From Marinobacter sp. F3R11 (lineage in GTDB: Bacteria > Pseudomonadota > Gammaproteobacteria > Pseudomonadales > Oleiphilaceae), in contig NZ_QOCH01000015.1 of NCBI RefSeq assembly GCF_003318275.1, positions 33,606-97,605 of the forward strand: a stretch of 64,000 nucleotides of DNA, written 5' to 3'. The notes under the pieces are model-generated. The model was not told where the DNA came from. It was given only the letters and a program-made list of their open reading frames with translations, and made no database searches. The position numbers and the translations under genes were made by a program. Below are positions 54,159 to 63,940 of the stretch, piece by piece; the stretch's first letter is position 1; each line of letters begins with the position of its first letter.

Positions 54159-55064
54159 ATGCTTGATTTTCTGCCTGCGCCGCTGAAGGGAATCCTGGCG
54201 GCTCTGTTTATACTGCTGAACACCCTCGTGCTGTTTCCGTTCCTTATCCTGTTTGCGCTGCTTAAGCTCCTGGTTCCGGTAACAGCCACCCGCAAAGCCT
54301 GCACAGTGGTACTTAACAACATTGCCCGGCTATGGATAGGGGTCAACAACATGGTGATGGACTTGCTCCACAGGCTGGACTGGGACGTGCGGGGTGCCGA
54401 ATATCTCAGCCATGACCAATGGTACTTCATTACCTGTAACCACCAGAGCTGGGCTGATATCCCCGCCATACAATATGTGCTCAATAGCCGAGTTCCCTTA
54501 CTGAAATTTTTCCTCAAAAAGCAACTTATCTGGGTTCCATTGTTAGGTATTGCCTGGTGGGCACTGGATTTTCCATTCATGCACCGCCATACCAAAGAGC
54601 AAATTGCCCGGAAGCCTGAATTGAAAGGTAAGGATATTGCCGCCACCCAGGCTGCGTGCGAAAAGTTCCGCTATACGCCAGTAACCATATTTAATTTTAT
54701 GGAAGGAACCCGCTTCACGCCGGCCAAACATCAGCGCCAGAACTCTCCGTACAAACACCTGCTCAAACCACGAGCAGGCGGCACGGCATTCGTTCTGGGA
54801 GCCATGGGCGAGATGCTGCATACCATGCTGGACGTAACCATTGTTTACCCGGGCAAGCAGCGTATAGGCATCTGGGATTATCTGTGCGGTCGCATCCGCA
54901 GGATTGTGATCGATATTCAGGTTCGGGAAATTCCGAAGCAATTTCTTGGAATGGATTATGAGAACAGCCGGGAAACCCGGGTGGAATTCCAGCGCTGGGT
55001 GGGAGAGCTCTGGAAAGATAAGGATGCCCGCATCGAACAAATCAAAAGCGAGAGTGCTGCCTGA
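54159..55064 (+). CDS. 1-acyl-sn-glycerol-3-phosphate acyltransferase (YihG/PlsC family)
   Basis: 301 residues from the ATG at 54159; upstream frame extension overlaps the previous gene. N-terminal membrane helices (about 6-45), acyltransferase motif I as CNHQSWADIP (H-x4-D), FFLKKQLIWVPLLG, and motif III FMEGTRFTP. The whole sequence fits E. coli YihG. It would acylate lysophosphatidate in the inner membrane. Confidence 0.88.
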   Translation: MLDFLPAPLKGILAALFILLNTLVLFPFLILFALLKLLVPVTATRKACTVVLNNIARLWIGVNNMVMDLLHRLDWDVRGAEYLSHDQWYFITCNHQSWADIPAIQYVLNSRVPLLKFFLKKQLIWVPLLGIAWWALDFPFMHRHTKEQIARKPELKGKDIAATQAACEKFRYTPVTIFNFMEGTRFTPAKHQRQNSPYKHLLKPRAGGTAFVLGAMGEMLHTMLDVTIVYPGKQRIGIWDYLCGRIRRIVIDIQVREIPKQFLGMDYENSRETRVEFQRWVGELWKDKDARIEQIKSESAA

Positions 55065-55088
55065 CGCAATTGCAGGCCATACCCAGCT

Positions 55089-57779
55089 CTACAGCAACCC
55101 CAGCTCCCGGGCACGGACTGTTGCCTGGGTACGGGAACGCACTTCCAGTTTAGCGTTTATGCGCCGGGCGTGAGTTTTGACGGTATGCAGCGAGATATGC
55201 AGCGTATCCGCGATCTCCTGATTTGATAGTCCTTTAGCGATGAGTTCAAGCACTCCCAGCTCGCGGTCGCTGATCGGCTCCGCAAGCATCGCAGGCTGCG
55301 TTCCTATGGATATTCCAAACAGCCGGCCCAACACATCCCTGAAGGGTGTCTCTGGTAACTGGCTGTACGCCTTCTCCATAAGATCCTTCAGCTCAAGCTT
55401 CAGTTCAGCAAATGGACTAACGAAGTGTTCCTTTTCTGCCTCCGAGACTACCGATGCAAGAATCTTCTGCGCTGGCGCCAGGCCCTTTTCCTCACTGACA
55501 AGTATGGCCTCCAGCAATCGTATGTGGATATCAACAACCCATGGAGTATTCTCACTATGACGCTTCCGAGCGTCAGCAAGGGTTTCACGGGCTTTTACAG
55601 GTTCACCCCGCGCGAGATCCAGCCGCACCTGAAGGCAATCCAGCAACCCGGGCATCATCGGGAACAGCTCAGGCACACATCCGGCGTCACGGTATGGCTG
55701 CAGTTTTGCCAGAGCCTGAGCCACACTTTCGAGCTGATTCTGAGCCAGCCAGCAACTGGCTTTCAGTGCCTCCAGAACTGGAACATAAAGCGATTCATCT
55801 ACCTGCCAGGTGTGCATGGTGCGTTCGGCTCTTCCAATCCATACAAACGCGTCTTCCAGACGCCCCTGAGAGCGACACATCAACACCCGGATAGCCATAG
55901 CCAGTAAGAGCCCGAGATCCCGGGTCTGCTCCGCATGGCGCCCGCAGGTCATCAACAAGCGATCCGCCTCCGCGTCCCGGCCCTGGTGCCAGAGCACAAG
56001 AACCAGGTTTAGCTGAAGCCGGGTTTCACCTATGCGGGCGGGCCGTGTCAGTTCCTGCACTACGGTGTCCAGACCGGTTCGAAGCAACTGTTCCGCGTGC
56101 TTGAGAGCCCCTTTTCCCAGCTCAATCCGGGCATGGGCGTAGACCGCCAGCGCTTCTGAACCCGAGTCACCCGCTTCTCTGGCCAGTCGGGCTGCAGCGC
56201 GATTGGCTTCCCTGGCTTCTGTGAAATGCCCGGATGCACAAAACGCGCTGGCGCGAACCATCTGCGTGACCAGCTGCCCCTGAGTTGAAAGCTCCCGGCC
56301 AGAAAGAGCACGTTCCGCCAGCTCAAGAGCTGGCGCGACCTGACCTTCACCACGCACAATAAACGCCCTGAGAGCACAGATCCGTGCTTCATGCTCTTTG
56401 CGGCTGGCAGGATCCATACCGTCAATCAGCGCCTGAGCCTGGCGGAACTGACCTCCAATGGCATGCACCCAGCTATAAACAATCCTCAATCTGGCGCTGC
56501 GCTCAAGTAGCTGCGCCGGAAGGCTTTTACGTAAACGCAGCAGCGAAGCCGTATCCTGCCCCAGCAAAAGTGCCTCAGAACCCTCAGATGCAATACGGAT
56601 CACCTCTTCTACATCACCAGCCAATAACGAGTATTTCAAGGCTTCGGGGAACTGATTGCGACTACCAAACCAGCGACTCGCTGCCAGCATCCTGTCAGCA
56701 TAACCCGCCATTACCGGGGATTTCAGCCACTCCATCAACAGTGGGTTGAGGCGATACCAACGCCCCCAACCCGGCAGGATCTTGACAGGCAAGCCCCGCT
56801 CACAGGCCTCGGAAGGCAACATAACGCCATCAGGAATCAAAGAAGAGTCTAGTGCCTGAACCAGCTCATCAGAACAAAGCCCAAGCTCAGACATGATCCT
56901 CAGGGAACGTATCTGGCCAGGCGCCAGGCTGCCCAGCACGGACTCTTTCAGAAACCGCTCAACACCGGGCGTTTCTGCAACAGTGTACCTTTCAGAACTT
57001 TGCAGGATATCCCGGCGGTAGAGCGCCAGCGGAGTGGGCCAGCCCTCGGTAAGATCGTACAAATGATCAATTGCGACACTGGTTAGCTGCTGATTCCCCA
57101 GAATATCACTGAATAATTCAAAGGTTTCACTTCGGCTGAACTCCAGTTTTTCGGCACCAATACGGGTAAACCGGTTTTCCAGTTCCAGCGCGTGTGTCTC
57201 ATAGGGCAATGACTGCCTTGAAAGCATGACGATCGAAAAATCACGAGGTATATCAGCTATAAGCTGTTGCAGTAACGCAATGACTGCCGGATTTGTAATA
57301 TGCTGAAGGCCATCGAGGACCAGTACGGAGCGACTCTGCACCGGCTTGTTTTTCAGCCCCATGAGCATGATTGCAAGGGCGTCAGGGAATGTAGCTCCTC
57401 CTTGCAGACTGCTCTCCGAGGACTCGGGAATATCCAGCGCAACTGACAGCAGGCTGAGAAACCTGGCAGGCCCGTTATCCTGAGAATTCAGCGTCAGCCA
57501 CCGGACATTTTCACCGGCGATTCCAGCTGCCTGAATCCCCATAGCTACCGTATGGGTCTTACCATATCCGCAAGGGGCTTCTACGAAAATCACACCTCCC
57601 GGAGTTAATGCGTCAGCTATCAATGCATTCAGATGAGGACGCTCCAGCGACTGAGCCGGAAGTGCAGGTACCTGCAACCTCTGTCTGAGCAGATCTCTTA
57701 CGAGTTCACCCCGCTTGAGCCCATTGTTTGCTGATTGGAACTCGTCATTGGCTGCAAAGCCATCATGGACTGATTTCAC
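55089..57779 (-). CDS. MalT-like LuxR-family transcriptional regulator
   Basis: 896 residues, STAND ATPase regulator. P-loop VEAPCGYGKTHT near residue 70, long helical TPR-like arm (about 400-800), and a C-terminal LuxR HTH, ISDRELGVLELIAKGLSNQEIADTLHISLHTVKTHARRINAK (about 835-877). The GTG at 57779 has a GGGGCA site before it. In Pseudomonas and Marinobacter such genes often adjoin DUF1302/DUF1329 genes, which is the order here, so it likely controls them. The inducer is unknown. Confidence 0.86.
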   Translation of the reverse strand: MKSVHDGFAANDEFQSANNGLKRGELVRDLLRQRLQVPALPAQSLERPHLNALIADALTPGGVIFVEAPCGYGKTHTVAMGIQAAGIAGENVRWLTLNSQDNGPARFLSLLSVALDIPESSESSLQGGATFPDALAIMLMGLKNKPVQSRSVLVLDGLQHITNPAVIALLQQLIADIPRDFSIVMLSRQSLPYETHALELENRFTRIGAEKLEFSRSETFELFSDILGNQQLTSVAIDHLYDLTEGWPTPLALYRRDILQSSERYTVAETPGVERFLKESVLGSLAPGQIRSLRIMSELGLCSDELVQALDSSLIPDGVMLPSEACERGLPVKILPGWGRWYRLNPLLMEWLKSPVMAGYADRMLAASRWFGSRNQFPEALKYSLLAGDVEEVIRIASEGSEALLLGQDTASLLRLRKSLPAQLLERSARLRIVYSWVHAIGGQFRQAQALIDGMDPASRKEHEARICALRAFIVRGEGQVAPALELAERALSGRELSTQGQLVTQMVRASAFCASGHFTEAREANRAAARLAREAGDSGSEALAVYAHARIELGKGALKHAEQLLRTGLDTVVQELTRPARIGETRLQLNLVLVLWHQGRDAEADRLLMTCGRHAEQTRDLGLLLAMAIRVLMCRSQGRLEDAFVWIGRAERTMHTWQVDESLYVPVLEALKASCWLAQNQLESVAQALAKLQPYRDAGCVPELFPMMPGLLDCLQVRLDLARGEPVKARETLADARKRHSENTPWVVDIHIRLLEAILVSEEKGLAPAQKILASVVSEAEKEHFVSPFAELKLELKDLMEKAYSQLPETPFRDVLGRLFGISIGTQPAMLAEPISDRELGVLELIAKGLSNQEIADTLHISLHTVKTHARRINAKLEVRSRTQATVRARELGLL

Positions 57780-57895
57780 AGACTGCCCCGAATACGCCTT
57801 TAGTATAATGAGGAGGTTAAACCAATTGAGGGGCTGGCTGCAAAGTTTTGACGTGAAAGGTGTTTATCCGGCGGCAGTTTTTTATCTAAAAAAAG

Positions 57896-57921
57896 AAACG
57901 GCGGGCCAGGGCCCGCCGTTT
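57896..57921 (-). terminator. Rho-independent terminator after the DUF1329 gene
   Basis: A perfect 12-bp stem AAACGGCGGGCC/GGCCCGCCGTTT with a two-base loop, followed on the minus strand by CTTTTTTT. It closes the DUF1302-DUF1329 transcript before the regulator gene. Confidence 0.92.
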
Positions 57922-57941
57922 CAGTCAATCAGTTTACCCGT

Positions 57942-59303
57942 CTATCGGGTGCCCGCTCTGCGCAAAGCAGCCGGAGTGTAATCTCTGGACTGGCGCTGAA
58001 CACCAAACTGATAAGGGTCAACCTCTTCGTTTGTCAGGCCCAGAACCAGGTAGCGGCCAGACAGAAGGTCATACAGGGTTTCAATGGCATACCAGGGAAC
58101 AATCTGGTCATAAAACTGCATGGAATGAGCTTCCGCCACACGCCAGAGTTCACCGCGACCATCATAGTGATCGACAACCGCCGCCTGCCAGGTATCTTCA
58201 TCAATGTAGAAGTCGCGCTGGGCGTAGATATGACGCTCACCTTCCTTCAGGGTTGCACGCACATGCCACACGCGATGGAGTTCGTAGCGGGTATAGTCCT
58301 GATTGATATGGCCTGCCTTGATAATCTGGTCGTAGCTCAGGCTACGATCAACCAGCTTGTAGGAATTGTATGGGATATACATTTCCTTTTTGCCAAGCAG
58401 TTCCCAGTTGTACCGGTCAGGTGCACCGTTGAACATGTCGAAATTATCAGAGGTACGCATGCCGTCAGCGGCGGTACCCGGCCCATCGTATGCTACCTGA
58501 GGGGCACGACGCACACGGCGCTGGCCCGCGTTGTAAACCCATGCCCGGCGTGGCTCAGCTACCTGATCGATCGTCTCATGAACCAACAGCACGTTACCGG
58601 CCAGGCGGGCAGGAGCTGTAATGGCCTGTTTGAAATAGAAGAGTACGTTGGCATCCTCATCCGGACTGTAATCTTGCAGATAACTTCTCCAGCTCAACTC
58701 ATCCTGGAACTTGACGATGGAAAAAGCACCGTTCGGCGTCGGAGTTGCCTGCCCCACGTTACGCTGTACAGAGCCTCCACGATAACGAGTGATATGGTTC
58801 CAGATTACCTCCAGACCATTCTGTGGAATCGGAAACGGCGTTGCATTCTCGTAGTTGGCCAGACCATTACCGTCTTTGATCAATTCGGTAGTGGTGGCAT
58901 TCGAGACCGTTTGATCCATGATGTCTTTCGGGTAAGCCGAAGTACGGCGTGTGTCATAGACCGGCAGCACATAGGTTGGATACTGCTTGATCATTGCAAC
59001 CTGTCCTGGCGACAGATGATCAGCGTATTCCGCAACATTGCTCTGATCAATGGTGAAGCTGGGCTTATCATCCGGGAAAGGGTTTATATAGATACCATCA
59101 CCCTTGTAACCCGCAGGCGGAGTTGTAAGGCCGCCTGTCCATTCAGGGATAGCTCCACCATTACCCGCCTTTTCAGCCCCCATAGGAGTCAGTGAATCAC
59201 CCAGCTTGGCTGCCTCTTCGGCAGAAACCGCACCCCATGCCTGACTTGTAACAAGACTCGCCGCCAGTATGCCCGTGGCCAGTATTTTTTTGTTTAGTTT
59301 CAT
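57942..59303 (-). CDS. DUF1329 family periplasmic protein
   Basis: 453 residues. Signal peptide (about 1-24, cut after AWG). The conserved start EEAAKLGDSLTPMGAEKAGN, the middle EIPYNSY-like IPYNSYKLVDRSL, and YTRYELHRVWHVRATLKEG define DUF1329 (LolA-like fold). Genes of this type pair with DUF1302 proteins and RND/MMPL transporters and are linked to hydrophobic-compound export or uptake. Follows the DUF1302 gene by 33 bases. Confidence 0.88.
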   Translation of the reverse strand: MKLNKKILATGILAASLVTSQAWGAVSAEEAAKLGDSLTPMGAEKAGNGGAIPEWTGGLTTPPAGYKGDGIYINPFPDDKPSFTIDQSNVAEYADHLSPGQVAMIKQYPTYVLPVYDTRRTSAYPKDIMDQTVSNATTTELIKDGNGLANYENATPFPIPQNGLEVIWNHITRYRGGSVQRNVGQATPTPNGAFSIVKFQDELSWRSYLQDYSPDEDANVLFYFKQAITAPARLAGNVLLVHETIDQVAEPRRAWVYNAGQRRVRRAPQVAYDGPGTAADGMRTSDNFDMFNGAPDRYNWELLGKKEMYIPYNSYKLVDRSLSYDQIIKAGHINQDYTRYELHRVWHVRATLKEGERHIYAQRDFYIDEDTWQAAVVDHYDGRGELWRVAEAHSMQFYDQIVPWYAIETLYDLLSGRYLVLGLTNEEVDPYQFGVQRQSRDYTPAALRRAGTR

Positions 59304-59336
59304 TTACGTTACCTCGTTATACGAATTCTCGGCGGT

Positions 59337-61184
59337 TCAGAATGAATAAGAAACGCTGGCAGTCACGAAATCACGATCCGTCAGCTCATTATATGGTTTG
59401 CCGCCGAAAAAGTTCGTGTAACCGATATTACCGGTAATTCGGTTCTGGTAGACCGCCTCAAGAGATAAACCAAGCGCCTTGCTACCTTCATTGAAGGCTC
59501 CGCCAGGCTGCGGGCTATACCCCTCCACATCATGACTCCATGCCAGTTGAGGAGACAGGTTTATACCGGCAAATGCATTGGGGTAGCTCCAGACCAGGCG
59601 GGTACGATACCCCCAGGAAAAGTCTGTTGTGAACCCGTCGTTAGTACAGTTACTGGGGTTAATGTTCACTGCTGTACACACATCAACGATAGTCCCCCCA
59701 ACTTCCGTTGGCAGAGTCCCTATGCCAAAGGTGCCCGAACGACCATAACGGGCCTCATCCAGGCTTGGCAGGTCGTGAATATAGGTTGCACCAAATTCCG
59801 TGATCAGAGACAAGCGGCTTGCGCCCATTACCTGATCGAAGAACTTGATCAGCGTGAACTGAGCCTGGGAGACACCAAAACGGTCGTTACCCGATACTCT
59901 CGAACCCGGTGCAAGCACCCCGCCGGCCTCTTCAAGGCGCTGCTGTTCCAGCTTACTTATGGGAGTGCCGTCAAGCGGATTGGCTAGCTGAAGGCCACCG
60001 TAAATCAGCTCAAATGCGTTCCACTGCAGTGGCACATTGTCACGATAGGAGTATTCCGCTCCCAGAGACCAGCCCCCCGGGGTGTTGGTGTTGATGCTGA
60101 TGCCATACAGATTGATATTTTCCGGATACTCAATGAAGTATGACGGGAAGTTACCGCCTGCCTCCTTGATGGTTCCACTCACATACGGCAGGCGACTGTT
60201 GTACTTGATGTAGTAGAAGCCAAGCTCGGAATCATTCAGGGCCGGCACATACCAGCGCATGGCCACACCGAACTGATCTTTTGAGTCTGCCTCTACATCA
60301 CCCAGTCGCGGGGCTATAAAACCCTGAGAATAAGCCTGAGAATCTGACAACTGCCCAGCCAGAAGCACCGGGCCACAGCCGTCTCCTGCAAAATCATTAG
60401 TGGAGAAGAAAGTACCGCAATCATCCGGACGGACCGGAGCCCAGTCAGTCTGAACAAAGGCTTCCAGCGTAATATTTTCGGTCACACCTGCGGACATATA
60501 AAACATTTCAACCGGCAGAAGCGCGTCTTTCAACTCGGACCCCGGGGCCCGGAACGCTGGAACATCCACAGGGTTGATTGTGTTGATCCCGCCCTGAATA
60601 AAGGTGCTCTCACCCCAGCTCAGAACCTGCTGACCGTAGCGAACGCTCAGGGGGACGTCACCCAGATACCAGTCAGTAAATATATAGGCGTCCAGTATTT
60701 CACCACCGGAAGCATTGTCTTTTACCTGACTGTTCAACTCACGGGTTTGCCCCACATCGTCAACAGCGCGACTCTCGTCTTTCAGTTCAAAATCGTACCA
60801 GTAGCGGCCCCGGACCAATGCGCCAACTCGGGTAAGCATGTCGCCGTCAACATCGTAGTTAAGGAAAAGCTCACTGTTGCCTTTGACAATTTTGGAGTAG
60901 GTGTCGCCCTTGTCAAAGTTCAGGTTGCCATCATCGTAGTTGTTGGTGGAGGAACCCTGGGTAGTATTGGCGTATTGAGACCCCAGATTGCCCTGGGCGA
61001 TCAGACGCTTGTCCTGATCTGAAACTCGCCAGCCTACGCCTGCGGAGAGCGTGGTATTGAACTGGGCTTCGACATCTCCGAGGTAAAAAGAATATGCAGA
61101 TGCGTGACCGGACATTCCGGCCGCCACTGCCACAGCAAGCGGTAATCTTGTCCAACGCTGCCATTGATGTTTTTTTCTTGTCAT
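59337..61184 (-). CDS. DUF1302 family outer-membrane protein
   Basis: 615 residues from the ATG at 61184, preceded by GGAG ten bases upstream and beginning with a signal peptide (LPLAVAVAAGMSGHASA). The mature part opens FYLGDVEAQFNTTLSAGVGWR, the standard DUF1302 start, and has RYGQQVLSWGEST and LLPVEMFYMSAGVTEN. It ends in SYSF, a barrel C-terminus. Pairs with the DUF1329 gene downstream; transported compound unknown. Confidence 0.88.
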   Translation of the reverse strand: MTRKKHQWQRWTRLPLAVAVAAGMSGHASAYSFYLGDVEAQFNTTLSAGVGWRVSDQDKRLIAQGNLGSQYANTTQGSSTNNYDDGNLNFDKGDTYSKIVKGNSELFLNYDVDGDMLTRVGALVRGRYWYDFELKDESRAVDDVGQTRELNSQVKDNASGGEILDAYIFTDWYLGDVPLSVRYGQQVLSWGESTFIQGGINTINPVDVPAFRAPGSELKDALLPVEMFYMSAGVTENITLEAFVQTDWAPVRPDDCGTFFSTNDFAGDGCGPVLLAGQLSDSQAYSQGFIAPRLGDVEADSKDQFGVAMRWYVPALNDSELGFYYIKYNSRLPYVSGTIKEAGGNFPSYFIEYPENINLYGISINTNTPGGWSLGAEYSYRDNVPLQWNAFELIYGGLQLANPLDGTPISKLEQQRLEEAGGVLAPGSRVSGNDRFGVSQAQFTLIKFFDQVMGASRLSLITEFGATYIHDLPSLDEARYGRSGTFGIGTLPTEVGGTIVDVCTAVNINPSNCTNDGFTTDFSWGYRTRLVWSYPNAFAGINLSPQLAWSHDVEGYSPQPGGAFNEGSKALGLSLEAVYQNRITGNIGYTNFFGGKPYNELTDRDFVTASVSYSF

Positions 61185-61437
61185 TGGAAGGCTACTCCAT
61201 TGTTGTTCTGAGTCGCTGCTCTGATTATTGGTATTCACGAAGTATTGGAGGCTTCATGCACAGTGCTCGTGATGTAGGCACTATAGCTAACGCTGTCCAG
61301 CGCTTTGATCAGTCAAAAGTATGATTTTGCGCTCACTACCCGCTCACCACCCCGATCAATGCCGGGTTTACTCGCTCAAAACCACTATAGACAACAATTC
61401 CGGATGCAACCACTTTGCTTTTGATAGCTTTTTTTCG

Positions 61438-62571
61438 CTAGGGTCTGTGTGGAGCCTCAAGATATTCCTGCGACTGCATTTCCAGAAGCCGCGATTCTGT
61501 ACGCTCAAACTCGAAGCTCAGACGACCGCCGGAATAGAGCTCCGGTATAGGGACAGCTGCGGAAATAATAACTTTCACATTGCGGTCATAGAACTCGTCA
61601 ATCATGTTCACGAACCTGCGTGACTGGTCGTCCTTATCTCCTCCCAGCACAGGAACATTGCTGATGATAATCGCATGAAACTGACGTGCCATTTCAATGT
61701 AATCGTTCTGGCTACGGGGGCCGTCGCACACATCTTTAAAATCAAACCAGACTACGTCGTCTGCATGGGCCTGTGCCGGAATCTTACGGCCATTAATTTC
61801 CATGGATTTACTGTGCTTGCCTGCTTCAAGTGCCAGCGCGTCAAAACTTTTTCGAAGGGAGGCATCCGCATGTTCACCCAGAGGTGAATAGTAGAGCTCA
61901 GCCTGCTCCAGGCTCCGCAAGCGATAATCGACACCGCCATCGACGTTAACAACGTCGGTATATTTTTTCACCAGCGCTATGGCGGGCAAAAAACGCGCCC
62001 GCTGCAAACCATCTTTGTAGAGGCCATCGGGAACAATATTGGACGTACACACCAAAGTAACACCGCGCTTGAACAACCCATCCATAAGGGTTGCAAGAAT
62101 CATGGCATCACCGATGTCTGACACGAAGAACTCATCAAAGCAGATCACCCGGGTTTCATCGGCGAATCTTTTCGCCACCAGGTTCAGCGGATTTTTTTCG
62201 CCTTTGAAATTTTCAAGCTCCTGATGAACCCGCTGCATGAAGCGGTGAAAATGCACGCGCATTTTGCGTTTAAAGGGCAGAGACTCAAAGAAAGTATCCA
62301 TCAGGTAGGTTTTGCCACGGCCAACTCCACCCCAGAAATACAGACCTTTAACGGGTTCTTCTCTTCCGTTTTTCAACTTGCGCCGCAATTTCGCCATTGC
62401 TTTTCCGCGTTCGCTTTCCGCCTCCACGAGTTTGTCGTAAAGTGTCTGAAGACGCTGAACGGCATCAGCTTGCGCGGCATCCCTGTGAAAATCCGGGCGT
62501 TCAAGATCCGCTTGGTAGCGCTGCCAGGGTGTCTGGAGTGCAGTCGTTTCAGAAGGCATAGAAGCTGTCAT
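61438..62571 (-). CDS. zapE: Cell division ATPase ZapE (AFG1-like)
   Basis: 377 residues. P-loop GLYFWGGVGRGKTYLMD near 76-92, VICFDEFFVSDIGDA (Walker B) and GVTLVCTSNIVPDGLY are typical. ZapE acts on FtsZ rings in E. coli. An ATG at residue 5 is an alternative start. Divergent from the zapG/yhcB gene, as often found in gammaproteobacteria. Confidence 0.92.
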   Translation of the reverse strand: MTASMPSETTALQTPWQRYQADLERPDFHRDAAQADAVQRLQTLYDKLVEAESERGKAMAKLRRKLKNGREEPVKGLYFWGGVGRGKTYLMDTFFESLPFKRKMRVHFHRFMQRVHQELENFKGEKNPLNLVAKRFADETRVICFDEFFVSDIGDAMILATLMDGLFKRGVTLVCTSNIVPDGLYKDGLQRARFLPAIALVKKYTDVVNVDGGVDYRLRSLEQAELYYSPLGEHADASLRKSFDALALEAGKHSKSMEINGRKIPAQAHADDVVWFDFKDVCDGPRSQNDYIEMARQFHAIIISNVPVLGGDKDDQSRRFVNMIDEFYDRNVKVIISAAVPIPELYSGGRLSFEFERTESRLLEMQSQEYLEAPHRP

Positions 62572-62767
62572 CAGGGAATCCCAGGGTCTGATCGTTGATT
62601 TCGGGGCGGCGTATTATCGCGTATTTCCGGTTTTTTCGCCACGCTGAAGGGCCACAGGGGCAATACGACGATTGGCGCAACACGCAAGCATGGGCTGATG
62701 AGGCTACGAGCGTTATACTGCTCCTCACGGATTGGTTCACTTTTCAGGCAACAGGACGACACAGCAT

Positions 62768-63196
62768 ATGACAAACCTGATTCTGGCAGCGATTGCCGCA
62801 CTGATTGTTGGCATTGTCATCGGGGCACTCGTTGGCCGCTCCGGGCAAGGGTCTTCCCTTCGACAGCGCCGTGCGGAACAGAAAGTAGAGGAACTGCGCA
62901 ACGAATACACCCGTTACCAGGCCCAGGTGAACGAACACTTTATGGAATCGGCCCACCTGCTGCGCCGGTTTAATGATGCATACCGCGACGTTAACCAGCA
63001 TATGGCTCGTGGAGCGAATCGCCTGTGTAATGATGAAGACTGGATGGCCGAACTGGCAGAGGAAACTTCCCGCAAGCGCCTTGAGGAAGTCAGTGAGGAT
63101 GGCGTAGAGCCACCAAGGGACTATGCTCCCAAGACTTCCGGGACTCTTTCTGAAGACTTCGGGCTTAAAAAAGGCGATAAGGCAACTGAGGCCTGA
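62768..63196 (+). CDS. zapG: YhcB/ZapG family inner-membrane protein (DUF1043)
   Basis: 142 residues from the ATG at 62768; an upstream frame extension has no hydrophobic anchor. One N-terminal helix (LILAAIAALIVGIVIGALVG), a coiled coil (EQKVEELRNEYTRYQAQVNEHF) and a loose acidic C-terminus. The family links envelope growth and cell division. It overlaps nothing; its stop touches the end of the NIF3 gene (convergent, 0-base gap). Confidence 0.9.
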   Translation: MTNLILAAIAALIVGIVIGALVGRSGQGSSLRQRRAEQKVEELRNEYTRYQAQVNEHFMESAHLLRRFNDAYRDVNQHMARGANRLCNDEDWMAELAEETSRKRLEEVSEDGVEPPRDYAPKTSGTLSEDFGLKKGDKATEA

Positions 63197-63940
63197 TCAC
63201 ACCGGGTTATCGCAATCGATAAACCGGTGGTTAACAGCAAACTCCCTTTTTAATGCTTCACCGACTGCCGCCACCCCGTAACGCTCTGTTGCGTGGTGGC
63301 CTGCAGCGTAGTAGTGGATGCCGCACTCTCGTGCTGTATGGGTAGTCGGTTCGGAAATTTCACCACTGATATAGGCGTCGAGGCCTGCATCTATCGCTGT
63401 ATTAATAAATCCTTGGGCAGCGCCGGTGCACCACCCCACCCTTTCAATCCTTGCTTTACCCTCGCCAACTCCCAGCGGTTCACGGTGGAGTGCTCTGGCG
63501 ATGTGTAACCCGAACTGCTCGGGGCTCATCGCTTCCTGCAGCTCACCTTCCCAGACCAGGCCGTTTAACTGGCGCGGATTCCGGATACCGAGAATGTCAG
63601 CTAACTGCCGGTTATTGCCGTATTCGGGATGGTCGTCCAGAGGAAGGTGATAAGCGAGCAGATTAATATCATTATCCAGAAGCAGCTTGAGACGATCGCG
63701 CTTCATCCCCTGGATGCGCTGGTCTTCACCTTTCCAGAAATACCCGTGATGAACAATTACCATATCGGCATTGGCGGCGATGGCTGCCTCGATTAACGCG
63801 CGGGAGGCGGTCACACCGGTGATGATGGTTTTTACCTCGCCCTTGCCTTCAACCTGCAATCCATTCGGGCAGTAGTCCTGAAAGTTTTCTGGCTGTAGCC
63901 ACTCATTCAGCTTCGCAAGAATACTGTCACGATGAGCCAT
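63197..63940 (-). CDS. NIF3/YbgI-family metal-binding protein (GTP cyclohydrolase I type 2 homologue)
   Basis: 247 residues. Dinuclear metal-site motifs: MVIVHHGYFWKGED, LLAYHLPLDDHPEYGNN, AYISGEISEPTTHTAREC and YYAAGHHATERYGV with ligands His/Glu. The biochemical role is poorly established despite the GTP cyclohydrolase name. The start ATG at 63940 has a nearby GGAGGG on the same strand, typical for the gene. The remaining 60 bases hold its upstream region. Confidence 0.9.
   Translation of the reverse strand: MAHRDSILAKLNEWLQPENFQDYCPNGLQVEGKGEVKTIITGVTASRALIEAAIAANADMVIVHHGYFWKGEDQRIQGMKRDRLKLLLDNDINLLAYHLPLDDHPEYGNNRQLADILGIRNPRQLNGLVWEGELQEAMSPEQFGLHIARALHREPLGVGEGKARIERVGWCTGAAQGFINTAIDAGLDAYISGEISEPTTHTARECGIHYYAAGHHATERYGVAAVGEALKREFAVNHRFIDCDNPV

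Noticed and set aside
58125..59195. 356-codon ORF opposite the DUF1329 gene
   Set aside because: No domain pattern; the DUF1329 reading is clear on the other strand.
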